From: Microbacterium sp. CH12i
Lineage (GTDB): Bacteria > Actinomycetota > Actinomycetes > Actinomycetales > Microbacteriaceae
Direction: 5' to 3'
Assembly (NCBI RefSeq): GCF_000685355.1
Contig: NZ_JHET01000001.1
Coordinates: 124,001 to 188,000 of the forward strand
DNA: 64,000 nucleotides
A program made the translations under genes and the position numbers. Numbering within the stretch: the stretch's first letter is position 1; each line of letters begins with the position of its first letter. This document shows positions 18,261 to 27,404 of the stretch, piece by piece. The notes below the pieces were generated by a model. That model made no database searches. It had not been told where the DNA came from and saw only the letters and a program-made list of their open reading frames with translations.

Positions 18261-19043
18261 ATGCGCTTGAAAGACAAGGTCGCTGTCATTACCGGCGGCG
18301 CCAGCGGCATCGGCCGCGCGACAGTACTGAAATTTGTTCGTGAGGGCGCGAAGGTCGTTATCGCCGACATGAACCTGCCGCAGGCGGAGGGCGTAGTCGC
18401 TGAAGTTGAGGCGCTCGGCTTTTCCGGGTCGGTCACCGCTGTACAGACCGATGTATCCGTGTATGCGGATGTCGTCGACGCCGTCGCGAAGGCCGTCGAG
18501 GTGTTCGGACGACTCGACGTAATCTTCAACAACGCGGGGATCGCTGGCGGAAAGCCATTGCTGGACCATGACCCCGAGGTCGACTATGTCCCGATGATCA
18601 GCATCGACCAGGATGGCGTCTACTACGGCATCCTCGCCGCGGGTCGGCAGTTCCGCGATCAGGGCACGGGCGGTGTGATTATCAGCACCTCCTCGATCTA
18701 CGGCGAGCAGGCCGCCGAACTCGCGTTTACTTACAGCGCGGCAAAGGCCGCCGTCATGTCCTTCACTCGCTCGGCGGCGTATGAGCTCGCAGAGTACGGC
18801 GTGCGCGCAGTGGCGATCGCCCCCGGTCGTGTGGGTACCGCGATCATCAACCAGTTCAGCGACGAGTTGAAAAGCACGTTCGCATCCGAACAGCTGCGCG
18901 GCACCATGACCGCGCCCGAAGAGATCGCAGACGTGGTGGCCTTCCTCGCATCCGACGAGTCGAACGTCATCAACGGCACTGTGGTCCATGTCGACGACGG
19001 CTACTCGGTATTCAAGAAGCGCCTCGACCTGCCCAGCTTCTGA
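18261..19043 (+). CDS. Short-chain dehydrogenase/reductase of the sugar cluster
   Basis: About 260 residues from the ATG at 18261, which follows AAAGGA by 8 bases. TGGASGIGRA is the cofactor motif, and VVIADMN favours NAD. NNAGIAGGK is conserved, ISTSSIYGE supplies Ser, and YSAAKAAVMSF supplies Tyr and Lys. The C-terminus ends in HVDDGYSVFKKR. It probably oxidises or reduces a hydroxyl on the imported sugar or an intermediate. It sits between the binding protein and the epimerase in the same direction. Confidence 0.88.
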   Translation: MRLKDKVAVITGGASGIGRATVLKFVREGAKVVIADMNLPQAEGVVAEVEALGFSGSVTAVQTDVSVYADVVDAVAKAVEVFGRLDVIFNNAGIAGGKPLLDHDPEVDYVPMISIDQDGVYYGILAAGRQFRDQGTGGVIISTSSIYGEQAAELAFTYSAAKAAVMSFTRSAAYELAEYGVRAVAIAPGRVGTAIINQFSDELKSTFASEQLRGTMTAPEEIADVVAFLASDESNVINGTVVHVDDGYSVFKKRLDLPSF

Positions 19044-19072
19044 CGCCGCCGATACCGATTCCGGAGTGCCTG

Positions 19073-19998
19073 ATGACCACCGATTCGACCGCCCGGGCCC
19101 ACCTCGATGTGGCGTGCCATATCAATGCGCTAGTGCCGGATGTCGCGCCTGGCGATCTGCCCGGGGTTCTGCGACCTCTGGCGGATGCAGGGTACTCGCG
19201 CATAGTCTTGCCGCCGCTTGACCCGGCGGCGATCGATGCTGGTGCGCTCGCCCGTGTGCTCGTCGAGTACAAGATTGCGCCGATTACGATCGCGGGCGGT
19301 CAAGGGGGGCGAGCGGATGTCTCATCGGAGGATCCCGACGAGCGTGCGGCGGGTGCCGCTCAGTTACGGCACATCGTTGATCTCACCGCAGCGCTGGGCG
19401 GGGATCAGATGAATGGTGTGCCTTACGGACCCTTCGGACCACCCTCCGGGCCGACCTCGCGCGCGGCGGTCGAGCGATCGGCGCGCGCGGTCGGGGCGGT
19501 GGCTGACTACGCTCACCAGCGCGGCATCATGATGACGTTCGAGGTGCTCAACCGCTACGAGACCTCGATGGTGAATACCGCTGCGCAAGCCGTCGCGTAC
19601 GTCGGCCTGACCGGATCTGAGCACCTGCGCATCCACCTGGACACGTTCCACATGGCCGTCGAGGAAGCCGACATGTCCGAGGCGATCCGCGTAGCGATGC
19701 CACTCCTCGGCTATCTCGAGCTCGGCCAGTCCGCGCGAGGACCACTGAGCACCGGGAGCGTAGATCTGCCCGAGATCGTCCGGTCCGCTTTGGATGATGG
19801 ATACGTCGGGCGTGGGGCGTCGAAGCATTCTCGCGATCGGTGCTTTCGACGCCTGCCTCAGACATGCTGGCGATCTGGCGTGCCCCGTACGACGACGGAG
19901 CAGAACTAGCCGCCGATGCGATGCGTGTCATCCAGCGCGGCTGGGCGACGAGTAGCGTGGGCCGCCGCGCTCTGCGATTGTCACGGCATCCGGCCTGA
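19073..19998 (+). pseudogene. Sugar phosphate isomerase/epimerase (TIM barrel), frame broken near the end
   Basis: AP-endonuclease-2-like barrel, the family of tagatose/psicose 3-epimerases and hydroxypyruvate isomerases. MTFEVLNRYETSMVNTAAQA carries the metal-binding Glu, and HLRIHLDTFHMAVEEAD carries the metal-binding Asp and His. After about residue 247 the frame slips near 19813. The natural tail (WGVEAFSRSVLS, then AIWRAPYDDGAELAADAMRV) runs in another frame to 19998. The rejoined length is about 308 residues. One base is missing in the CGTGGGG stretch. It would interconvert ketose epimers upstream of the transketolase. Confidence 0.82.
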
Positions 19999-20061
19999 TC
20001 ATGTTCTGACTTGTTCAAGCCTGAAAGGCGGGCGCATTGAGTGCAGAAGGTCGCTGCGTGT

Positions 20062-20712
20062 TTACCAGGGCTCTTTGCCGCGTGGGACGAGATCGAGAAC
20101 TTGGCGCAACTCTGAGGGGAAGCACGCCAGGAACAGCTCGTCGACCTCGGGTTCCGTGCCGTAGTCGTCGACAAGGCGGAGCCCGATCATTGTGCTGATG
20201 AGCATGCCCTCGGCCAAGAACATTCTGGCCTGTTCCGCGTCGAGGCCAGCCTCTTCGCGAAAGAAACGCCAGACCATTGTGAAACCCGCTCGCGCGGCCG
20301 GACCGATGACGGGGTGTCCGCCCAGCAGGTAGCTGTGCGCGAGTGTCTGATGGAGACCGCGGATGCTGAGCAGCTCGACGTATGCATCGCCGATGCTCTG
20401 CTTTGCCGTTCGATCGCTGTCATCGACGGCAATAGCGGCGCGGAACGAGGTCATCAGGCGGTCGAGCGCCTCGTCCATGGCCCCGAGGAAGAGGTTCTCC
20501 TTCGAGCCGAACAGGCGCACGACGTAAGGCTGGCTGACTCCCGCAGCTCGGGCGACCTCATCAGTCGTGGTGCCGACGTACCCGCGGGCGCCGAAGACGG
20601 CGATGGCCGCGAGCAGGATCTGCTCGCGCCGCTCGTCTGATGACAGGCGGCGTGGGGTGGTCGTGCTGTCTGCGTTGACATCTTCGACACTGCGTGAACT
20701 CATGCTTGACAT
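20062..20712 (-). CDS. TetR-family repressor
   Basis: Encodes 216 residues. The N-terminal TetR helix-turn-helix is RREQILLAAIAVFGARGYVG followed by TTTDEVARAAGVSQPYVVRL. The C-terminal domain has the AcrR-like pattern FFREEAGLDAEQARMFLAEG. An alternative start is the second ATG, 3 codons in. It is divergent from an MFS exporter with two operator-like dyads in between, so it probably represses that exporter and itself until a drug-like ligand binds. Confidence 0.88.
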   Translation of the reverse strand: MSSMSSRSVEDVNADSTTTPRRLSSDERREQILLAAIAVFGARGYVGTTTDEVARAAGVSQPYVVRLFGSKENLFLGAMDEALDRLMTSFRAAIAVDDSDRTAKQSIGDAYVELLSIRGLHQTLAHSYLLGGHPVIGPAARAGFTMVWRFFREEAGLDAEQARMFLAEGMLISTMIGLRLVDDYGTEPEVDELFLACFPSELRQVLDLVPRGKEPW

Positions 20713-20763
20713 GTTATCAGTCGATTACTACAGTCGGTCGTGTCGTAGTAATCATCTGATTAC
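20713..20763. promoter_or_regulatory. Paired TetR-type operators between repressor and exporter genes
   Basis: GTAATCATCTGATTAC (20748-20763) is a perfect 7-bp dyad around TC. GTTATCAGTCGATTAC (20713-20728) is a weaker copy. The 19-bp arms 20713-20731 and 20745-20763 are also inverted copies of one another, giving a dyad of dyads. The sites cover both divergent promoters. Confidence 0.7.
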
Positions 20764-20786
20764 AACCAGAGATGAAAGAAGCAATC

Positions 20787-22261
20787 ATGACCACTCACGC
20801 GTCTCTCACGCGTCGTCGCCCCTTCGGTCTGATCATCGCCGCAGCCGCACTGCCCACTTTCATGGCGGCGCTGGACAACCTCGTCATGACCAACGCCCTC
20901 CCCGTGCTGCACAGAGAACTCGGTGCGAGCGTCGAACAGTTGCAGTGGTTCGTCAACGCCTACACGTTGGCGTTCGCGAGCATGATTCTCGTCGCGTCCG
21001 CTCTCGGCGATCGATTCGGTCGCCGCACGGTCTTCTTGATCGGCATCGCACTGTTCGCAGTCGGATCTGTCGCTGCGGCGCTCAGTTCTGATCCATCCCA
21101 GCTCATTGCCGCCCGCGCGCTTCAGGCTTCGGAGGTGCCGGGGTGCTCCCGCTCTCACTCGCCCTTCTTGCCGGAGGCGTGGCGCCAGAGCGCAGGCCGC
21201 TGGCAATCGGCATCTGGGGCGGAGTCTCTGGGCTTGGCGTCGCAGTCGGCCCGCTCGTGGGAGGAGCCGTCATGGAAGGCTGGAACTGGCAGGCGATCTT
21301 CTGGCTCAACGTTCCCGTTGCGATCATCGCCATCCCGCTCGCGCTCTTCGTCCTGAACAACGACTTTGGAGCGAAGGCGCGCATTGATCTCGTTGGCGCC
21401 GTGCTCGCAGCCGCAAGCGTGCTCGCGCTCGTGCACGGCATCGTCCGCGGAAATGACGATGGATGGACGTCCCTCGGGGTGGTTGTCGAACTCGCCGCAG
21501 GCGTTGCGCTTCTCGTCGGATTCCTGCTTTGGCAACGCCGCACGCGTGCGCCGCTCATCCCGTTGCGCTTGTTCTCAGACCGTTCGTTCTCTGTCACGAA
21601 CGTTGTTGGTTTCGCCTTCAGCTTTGGCACCTTCGGTGCCGTGTTCATCCTGATCCAGTACCTGCAGGTCGTCCAGGGTTCGTCGCCGCTGGAGGCAGCG
21701 TTGCAGACTACGCCGTGGACGCTCGCCCCGATGATCATCGCCCCGCTCGCTGGCGTCTTCGCGCCGCGGGTCGGTACACGAATCATCATGGTCACCGGGC
21801 TCGCGCTACAGGGGGCGGCGCTGCTGTGGATAGCGCTCATTCTGTCTGAGACGACCCCGTATGTGACGCTGATCGTGCCATTCATCATGGCTGGTGTCGG
21901 CATGGGGCTGGTGTTTGCGCCATCCGCAACAGCACTGCTCGCATCGCTCGGAGTGGCCGATCATGCCAAGGCCTCCGGGGTGAACTCGACCGTGCGAGAG
22001 ATCGGAATTGCTCTGGGTACCGCCGTCATGACTGCGATCTTCGTGAGCGGCGGTGGCGAACTGCTCCCCAATCTGTACGTCGACGCCGCACGTCCGGCGG
22101 TATTGGTTGGTGCAGCGGTTCTGTTCGCGGCGGCAGTCGTCGGGCTGTGGCTACCGGCTGGTCGTTCTGCGCCGACGGCGCCACTATCGGATGCAGGTGA
22201 CGAGGCAGGATCGCTGCCGGAAGTGCCAGCATCCGAACCCACCGATCTCGTCCGTGCCTGA
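20787..22261 (+). pseudogene. MFS drug exporter (DHA2 type), frame broken by one base
   Basis: About 491 residues when rejoined, probably 14 transmembrane helices. The N-terminal half includes ALPTFMAALDNLVMTNALPV, the DHA2 'D1' motif, and the MFS motif A region GDRFGRRTVFLIG. The second part begins GFGGAGVLPLSLALLAGG in a new frame. The slip is near 21124, where CAGGC has lost one G. ATG at 20787 is preferred because GAAAGAAG precedes it. Divergent from the TetR gene; export of toxic compounds by proton antiport is the likely role. Confidence 0.88.
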
Positions 22262-22313
22262 GCGGCAAGTCCGGGTCGGATCTCGGCCCGGACAACCCGC
22301 CTAGACTGAAGAC

Positions 22314-22661
22314 GTGGCAAGAGTACTGATCGTCGGGGGCTTCCTAGCCCTCATCTTCTGGGTCTTCAGCATCGTCGACTGCGCTGTGCAGCCGGCGACG
22401 CGGCACCGTGGTGTGCCCAAGGGGGCCTGGATTGCGATTGTCGTGCTGATTCCCGTGCTCGGTGGCATCCTCTGGTTTGCGCTGGGTCGGCGACGTCGCA
22501 GCGACCAGGGGGGCATGCGTCTTGTTGCTCCGGACGATGACCCCGAGTTCCTGCGCAGCCTGGGCAAGACCGAGCAGGATGCCCGCATCCGCCAGCTGGA
22601 AGAAGAGCTTGCCCGACTGGACGACGAGACGGACGGCCCCGCACCGGATCCGCGTTCATGA
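22314..22661 (+). CDS. PLDc_N-type small membrane protein
   Basis: Encodes 115 residues. Two transmembrane helices (VLIVGGFLALIFWVFSIVDC, then AWIAIVVLIPVLGGILWFAL) form the phospholipase-D nuclease N-terminal-like domain, which also exists as stand-alone short proteins. An acidic coiled tail follows (TEQDARIRQLEEELARLDDE). A TAGACT -10 box ends 6 bases before the GTG start, so the mRNA is leaderless. It overlaps menD by 4 bp, an arrangement I recall as common in this group. The function is unknown. Confidence 0.8.
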   Translation: MARVLIVGGFLALIFWVFSIVDCAVQPATRHRGVPKGAWIAIVVLIPVLGGILWFALGRRRRSDQGGMRLVAPDDDPEFLRSLGKTEQDARIRQLEEELARLDDETDGPAPDPRS

Positions 22662-24328
22662 CGACGTCGCGAGCCTCGGATGCTGCGGCGTCCCTCCTCG
22701 CCCAGCTCGTCGAGAACGGCGTCACTGACGTCGTGATCTCCCCCGGGTCGCGTTCGCAGGCTCTCGCGCTCGCCGCCACCCACCTCGCCCGCGAGGGGTC
22801 GTTGCGCCTTCACGTGCGCATCGATGAACGCGTTGCTGGCTTCACCGCCCTCGGCCTCGCCCGCGAAAAGCGCGTCCCGGCCGCCGTCATCTGCACCTCA
22901 GGCACCGCCGCCGCAAACCTTCTTCCCGCTGCGATGGAAGCTTTTCACTCGGGCGTTCCGCTTCTTCTGCTGACCGCAGACCGGCCGCCCGAGCTGCGCG
23001 GAATCGGCGCCAACCAGGCGACCACGCAGCCCGGACTCTTTGATCCCTGGGTGCGGCTGTCGCTCGATGCGCCAGTACCGGGTGATGGCGATTGGGATGG
23101 CCTCGCAGCCCTCGCGGTCGCCGCGGCGATGGGGGCGGATGCTGTGCCCTCGGGCTTGCCCGCAATAGCTGGCCCGGTGCACCTGAACCTGCCGGCGCGT
23201 GAGCCTCTCTCTGGCGCTTTGCCTGATGATTTCACGGCGGCGCCCGGGGTTGCGCCCGCTCTGGCACCCGCCGAGCCTTTCATCCTCGAACGTGGCCCGC
23301 GCACCGTCGTGATCGCCGGCGCCGGCGCTGGTCACGCTGCCGAGGAGATCTCGTTCGCGGGCACGTGGCCTCTGATCGCAGAGATCGTCAGTGGCGCGCG
23401 GTTCGGCCGTTACGTCGTGCACGGCTATCGCGAACTTCTGCGCGAAGACGCGCTCGGCGGGCGCATCGAGCGCGCTGTGGTGCTCGGGCATCCGACACTC
23501 AGCCGTGAGGTGACCGCGCTGTTGCGCCGCGACGAAATCGAGGTCATCGCCGTCCGCGCCGGGGGAGAAGCGCTCAACTTGAACGGACGCACCCAGGCAG
23601 TGGCATCGGTCACGGTCGCGTCCGGCGACGCTGACCCTTCTTGGCTCGGCGCGTGGCTGGAAGCATCCGCCGCACGCGTGGTCGATCTCAGCGAGAACGC
23701 GCCAGACCAGGTGGGTCTGCTTTCCACTAACTTCGCAGTCCGCCGTGACGCGGTGCGTGCAGAGCTTGAGGCAGTACGCCGTCCGCTCGATCGAGAGCTC
23801 CTCGTCGACGCGGTGTGGCGGGCGACCTGGCCGCACGACCGACTCATGTTCGGATCGTCCCGGCTGGTTCGCGTCGCCGATGCTGTGCTCGGCGGCAAGA
23901 AAGTGCCCGTCCATGCGAACCGCGGGCTCGCCGGAATCGACGGCACGATCGCGACCGCAACGGGTATCGCCATCGGCAGCCAGGCGGATGGCGCAGCCGG
24001 TGTCACGCGTGTGTTGCTGGGGGATTTGGCCTTCTTGCACGACGTCGGCGCGCTGTTACTGCCGCCGGATGAGCAGGCGCCGCGGCTGCAGGTCATCGTC
24101 GGAAACGACGGTGGCGGAACGATCTTCGATTCGCTCGAGGTGGCGAGCTCCGCGCCGCGCGAAGATCTCGATCGCGCCTTCTACACGCCCCACACTGCGC
24201 AGCTTGAGCACCTCGCGCTCGCCTACGGCTGGGAGTACCAGCGGATCACGACGCGCGCGGCGCTTGACCAGGCGCTGACGACGACGACCGGTGGTCGCCA
24301 GGTCATCGAGGTGCCTTTAGAGCGCTGA
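22658..24328 (+). CDS. menD: 2-succinyl-5-enolpyruvyl-6-hydroxy-3-cyclohexene-1-carboxylate synthase
   Basis: Encodes 556 residues. A thiamine-diphosphate enzyme that joins 2-oxoglutarate and isochorismate, the first committed menaquinone step. ISPGSRSQALALAAT and the HVRIDERVAGFTALGLA block with the catalytic Glu are at the N-terminus. CTSGTAAANLLPA follows. The metal motif is VLLGDLAFLHDVGALLLPPD near residue 450. It overlaps the upstream PLDc_N gene by ATGA. The isochorismate for this step comes from menF at 25.2-26.5 kb. Confidence 0.94.
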   Translation: MTTSRASDAAASLLAQLVENGVTDVVISPGSRSQALALAATHLAREGSLRLHVRIDERVAGFTALGLAREKRVPAAVICTSGTAAANLLPAAMEAFHSGVPLLLLTADRPPELRGIGANQATTQPGLFDPWVRLSLDAPVPGDGDWDGLAALAVAAAMGADAVPSGLPAIAGPVHLNLPAREPLSGALPDDFTAAPGVAPALAPAEPFILERGPRTVVIAGAGAGHAAEEISFAGTWPLIAEIVSGARFGRYVVHGYRELLREDALGGRIERAVVLGHPTLSREVTALLRRDEIEVIAVRAGGEALNLNGRTQAVASVTVASGDADPSWLGAWLEASAARVVDLSENAPDQVGLLSTNFAVRRDAVRAELEAVRRPLDRELLVDAVWRATWPHDRLMFGSSRLVRVADAVLGGKKVPVHANRGLAGIDGTIATATGIAIGSQADGAAGVTRVLLGDLAFLHDVGALLLPPDEQAPRLQVIVGNDGGGTIFDSLEVASSAPREDLDRAFYTPHTAQLEHLALAYGWEYQRITTRAALDQALTTTTGGRQVIEVPLER

Positions 24329-24367
24329 CGCTCGCGTTTTCGGTCCCCCTGCGGGCAGGATGGGTGA

Positions 24368-25222
24368 ATGAGCAAGCGAGGCTGGACCGACGACGTATCC
24401 GACATTCTGCGCGTGGGGGAGGGATTCCGCCTTGCGGATGTGGATCCTGACAGTCATCCCGGGTACGACGGTGACAAGGCCAGCGGGAAAGTAGATCTCG
24501 CGGGCGGCCTGGACTCGATGAGCGAACTGCAGGAACGGCTGTACGCAGAAAGCAGGGCTGGCGAGGCAAAGGATGCCGTGCTGCTGGTGCTGCAGGCGAT
24601 GGACTCTGCGGGCAAGGGTGGCATTGTCCGCCATGTCGTTGGTGGGGTGGACCCGCAGGGGATCCTGCTGACCGCATTCAAGGCACCGAGCAAGGCGGAA
24701 CGTGCCCACGACTTCCTGTGGCGTATCGAAAAGCGCCTCCCCGAACCGGGATTCATCGGCGTCTTCGACCGATCACACTACGAGGATGTCCTGATCGGTA
24801 AAGTGCGCTCACTGGCCTCGGCAGAAGAGATCGAACGTCGCTACGATGCGATCAACGAATTCGAGGCGAAGGTTGCGGCATCCGGCACTCGCATCATCAA
24901 GGTCATGCTGCACATCTCCTCGGACGAGCAGCGAGAGCGTCTGATGGAGCGCCTCGACCGCCCTGACAAGTACTGGAAGTACAACCCGGGCGATGTCGAT
25001 GAGCGGCTGCTGTGGCCGGAGTACATGGCCGCGTATCAAACGGTCTTCGAGCGGACCTCCACCGAGGTCGCGCCGTGGCATGTCGTGCCGGCGGACCGGA
25101 AATGGTACGCGCGGCTCGCGGTGCAGGAACTGCTGCTGGGTGCGTTGGAAGACATCGATCCGCAGTGGCCAGACGCCGACTTCGACGTCAAGGCCGAGAA
25201 GAAACGCCTCGCCGCGAGCTAG
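24368..25222 (+). CDS. ppk2: Polyphosphate kinase 2 family protein
   Basis: Encodes 284 residues, a single-domain PPK2. Walker A is QAMDSAGKGGIVRHV near residue 77. The Walker B/lid region is IGVFDRSHYEDVLIGKVR, and DKYWKYNPGDVDERLLWPEY is a family signature. It transfers phosphate from polyphosphate to nucleoside mono- or diphosphates. The class I/II/III distinction cannot be made from sequence by eye. It overlaps the 3' end of menF by 4 bp in convergent orientation. Confidence 0.9.
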   Translation: MSKRGWTDDVSDILRVGEGFRLADVDPDSHPGYDGDKASGKVDLAGGLDSMSELQERLYAESRAGEAKDAVLLVLQAMDSAGKGGIVRHVVGGVDPQGILLTAFKAPSKAERAHDFLWRIEKRLPEPGFIGVFDRSHYEDVLIGKVRSLASAEEIERRYDAINEFEAKVAASGTRIIKVMLHISSDEQRERLMERLDRPDKYWKYNPGDVDERLLWPEYMAAYQTVFERTSTEVAPWHVVPADRKWYARLAVQELLLGALEDIDPQWPDADFDVKAEKKRLAAS

Positions 25223-26505
25223 GCCAGCGCGTCGACCAGCGGGCGGAACTTCACCCGGGTTTCGAGCAACTCGGTCTCGGGATCGCTTGCGGCGACAATG
25301 CCCGCGCCAGCGTATGCGGTGACTCCGATTGAGTCGGCGCCTGCGCCGGCGCGCATCGTCCCGACTTCGAACTGAGCGCAGCGCAGCGCGATCGCCCATT
25401 CGCCGTTGCCATTGCCGTCGACCCAGCCCACCGGACCGGCATAGCGGCCGCGGTCGAACGGCTCGAGCTCGCGGATCGCCGCGATTGCGGCGGATGTCGG
25501 CGTGCCAGCGACGGCTGCGGTCGGATGAAGCGTGCCGATGAGGTCGAGTGACGATCCGCCGTCCGACAATTCACCCTCGACGTCGGTGGCGAGATGGAAC
25601 AGATTCGGCAGCTTGAGCAGGAAGGGCTGCTCACTGGCAGCCAGCGCGCGCGTGTGCGGACGGAGCGCGGTAAGGACGCTCTGTACCGCATACTCATGCT
25701 CATCAAGATCCTTGGTGCTGGACGCGAGATGCGCCGACGCTGCGGTGTCTTCGTCGGCATCCGCGCCGCGGCCGATCGTTCCGGCGAGTACACGCGCGGT
25801 CATCGTGCCGCCCTGCACGGTCACGAGCGTCTCGGGACTCGCGCCGATCAACCCGTCAACCGCGAACGCCCAGGTGTCCGGGTAGCCGGTCGACAGTGCC
25901 CGCACGAGACGACGTAGGTCAGAGCCAGCCGGAATTGTTCCGGCGAGATCACGGGCGAGCACCACCTTGCTTACTTCGCCCGCACTGATGCGGCCGAGTG
26001 CTGCGCGTACGGAGTCCTGGTACCCCTCCGGGGTCTGAGCCCCAGGCCCGAGAGTGCCCGCCCAGTGCGGCCCGTACGCACATGATTCAAGCGTGGCATC
26101 CGGAAGGTCCTGGGCGAGGTCATCGCCCGAGGTCGCGATGCGGGTGATCCAGCCGCGGCCCCGGTGCTTGCCGAGGATGATCGACGGCACGATCAAGACG
26201 CTGTCGGCCGCAGAATCTTCGTCGAACGTGAGCGCGCCGAATCCGACGAGGCCGGTGCCGGGGAGACCGACCGGGTCGTCGACTTGGGCTGCTGCGGCGA
26301 GTTCGCGCCACGAATCGGCGATGAGCCTGCTGCGCATCGGGGCAGTGCCGGCAGGCACCCGAATGAACGCGGGCATCTCGTCGCCGACCGCGACGATCCC
26401 GTCGCCGCGACGGAGCCACGCCAGAGGAGTTGAGGGGTGCGCATAGGCCAGAAGGTCTTCGACGGGATCGATCTCACGCGTCTGCACAACCAGCCTGATG
26501 CTCAC
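25219..26505 (-). CDS. menF: Isochorismate synthase
   Basis: Encodes 428 residues of the chorismate-binding family. The active-site segments ISAGEVSKVVLARDLAG, TYA-type ASPETLVTVQGG and ARVLAGTIGRG are followed by HEYAVQSVLTALRP. The C-terminal block is LHPTAAVAGTPTSAAIAAIR with FDRGRYAGPVGW. It isomerises chorismate to isochorismate for menD. An isochorismate synthase for a siderophore is the alternative, but the neighbouring menD and menG favour menaquinone. The start lies 89 bp from the divergent menG gene. Confidence 0.9.
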   Translation of the reverse strand: MSIRLVVQTREIDPVEDLLAYAHPSTPLAWLRRGDGIVAVGDEMPAFIRVPAGTAPMRSRLIADSWRELAAAAQVDDPVGLPGTGLVGFGALTFDEDSAADSVLIVPSIILGKHRGRGWITRIATSGDDLAQDLPDATLESCAYGPHWAGTLGPGAQTPEGYQDSVRAALGRISAGEVSKVVLARDLAGTIPAGSDLRRLVRALSTGYPDTWAFAVDGLIGASPETLVTVQGGTMTARVLAGTIGRGADADEDTAASAHLASSTKDLDEHEYAVQSVLTALRPHTRALAASEQPFLLKLPNLFHLATDVEGELSDGGSSLDLIGTLHPTAAVAGTPTSAAIAAIRELEPFDRGRYAGPVGWVDGNGNGEWAIALRCAQFEVGTMRAGAGADSIGVTAYAGAGIVAASDPETELLETRVKFRPLVDALA

Positions 26506-26594
26506 CTCTCAAGTTTAGGTTGCGCGGCGCTGCCCGCAGTCGCGCCGTGGCTTGACCGCCTCGAGGTGCTCGGGCTCGCGCGTAGACTTACGGA

Positions 26595-27383
26595 GTGACT
26601 TCGCACAATCGCGCCGACCTCGGCAAGGACCCCCGGCGCGTCAGCGGGATGTTCGACCAGGTCGCCGCAGGATACGACCGCACCAACACCGTCATGACCT
26701 TCGGCAATGATGCGTTCTGGCGGGCAGCGACCACCCGCGCAGTGTCCCCGAAGCGTGGCGAGCGCATCCTCGATCTGGCAGCGGGCACCGCATCTTCCTC
26801 GGCGTCCCTCGCGGGCAGCGGGGCGGATGTCGTCGCCGCCGACTTTTCGCCAGGGATGCTCGCCGAGGGCAAGCGTCGGCACGGACACCTGAAGAACCTC
26901 AGCTTCGTCGAGGCGGATGCCACGAATCTGCCCTTTGCCGACAACGAGTTCGATGCCGTGACGATGTCATATGGCTTGCGCAACGTGCAGCAGCCGAAGA
27001 AGGCGCTCGCTGAACTGTTCCGCGTCACAAAGCCCGGCGGGCGACTTGTCATCAACGAGTTCTCCACCCCACCAGGCAAGGCGTTTCGTGGGCTCTACCG
27101 CTTCTACAACGCGCAGGTGCTTCCGCGGGTCGCGCGCGTTGCCGGTTCGAACGGTGAGGCCTACGACTACCTGAACGAGTCGATCAAGGATTGGCCAGAT
27201 CAGAAGCAGCTCTCGAACTGGATCCGCGAGGCCGGCTGGACCAACGTCGCTTACCGCAACCTCTCCTTCGGCATCGTCGCGCTGCACCGCGCGACCAAGC
27301 CCGCTAACAAGCCTCTGACCAAGAAGCCAGTAGCCAAGCCTGCGATCCGGCGCGCCTCCAAGCCCGCGACGAAGCAACCGTGA
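26595..27383 (+). CDS. menG: Demethylmenaquinone methyltransferase
   Basis: Encodes 262 residues of the UbiE/MenG methyltransferase family. KDPRRVSGMFDQVAAGYDRT is the family N-terminal signature. ILDLAAGTASSSASLA binds S-adenosylmethionine, and TMSYGLRNVQ followed by FRVTKPGGRLVINEFSTP is typical. It catalyses the last menaquinone step. A TAGACT box just before the GTG suggests a leaderless mRNA. It carries an unusual tail of about 28 residues made of repeated K/P/A units (KPANKPLTKKPVAKPA), which the catalytic domain does not need. Confidence 0.93.
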   Translation: MTSHNRADLGKDPRRVSGMFDQVAAGYDRTNTVMTFGNDAFWRAATTRAVSPKRGERILDLAAGTASSSASLAGSGADVVAADFSPGMLAEGKRRHGHLKNLSFVEADATNLPFADNEFDAVTMSYGLRNVQQPKKALAELFRVTKPGGRLVINEFSTPPGKAFRGLYRFYNAQVLPRVARVAGSNGEAYDYLNESIKDWPDQKQLSNWIREAGWTNVAYRNLSFGIVALHRATKPANKPLTKKPVAKPAIRRASKPATKQP

Positions 27384-27404
27384 GCCACAGGTAGGGTGGA
27401 ACCC

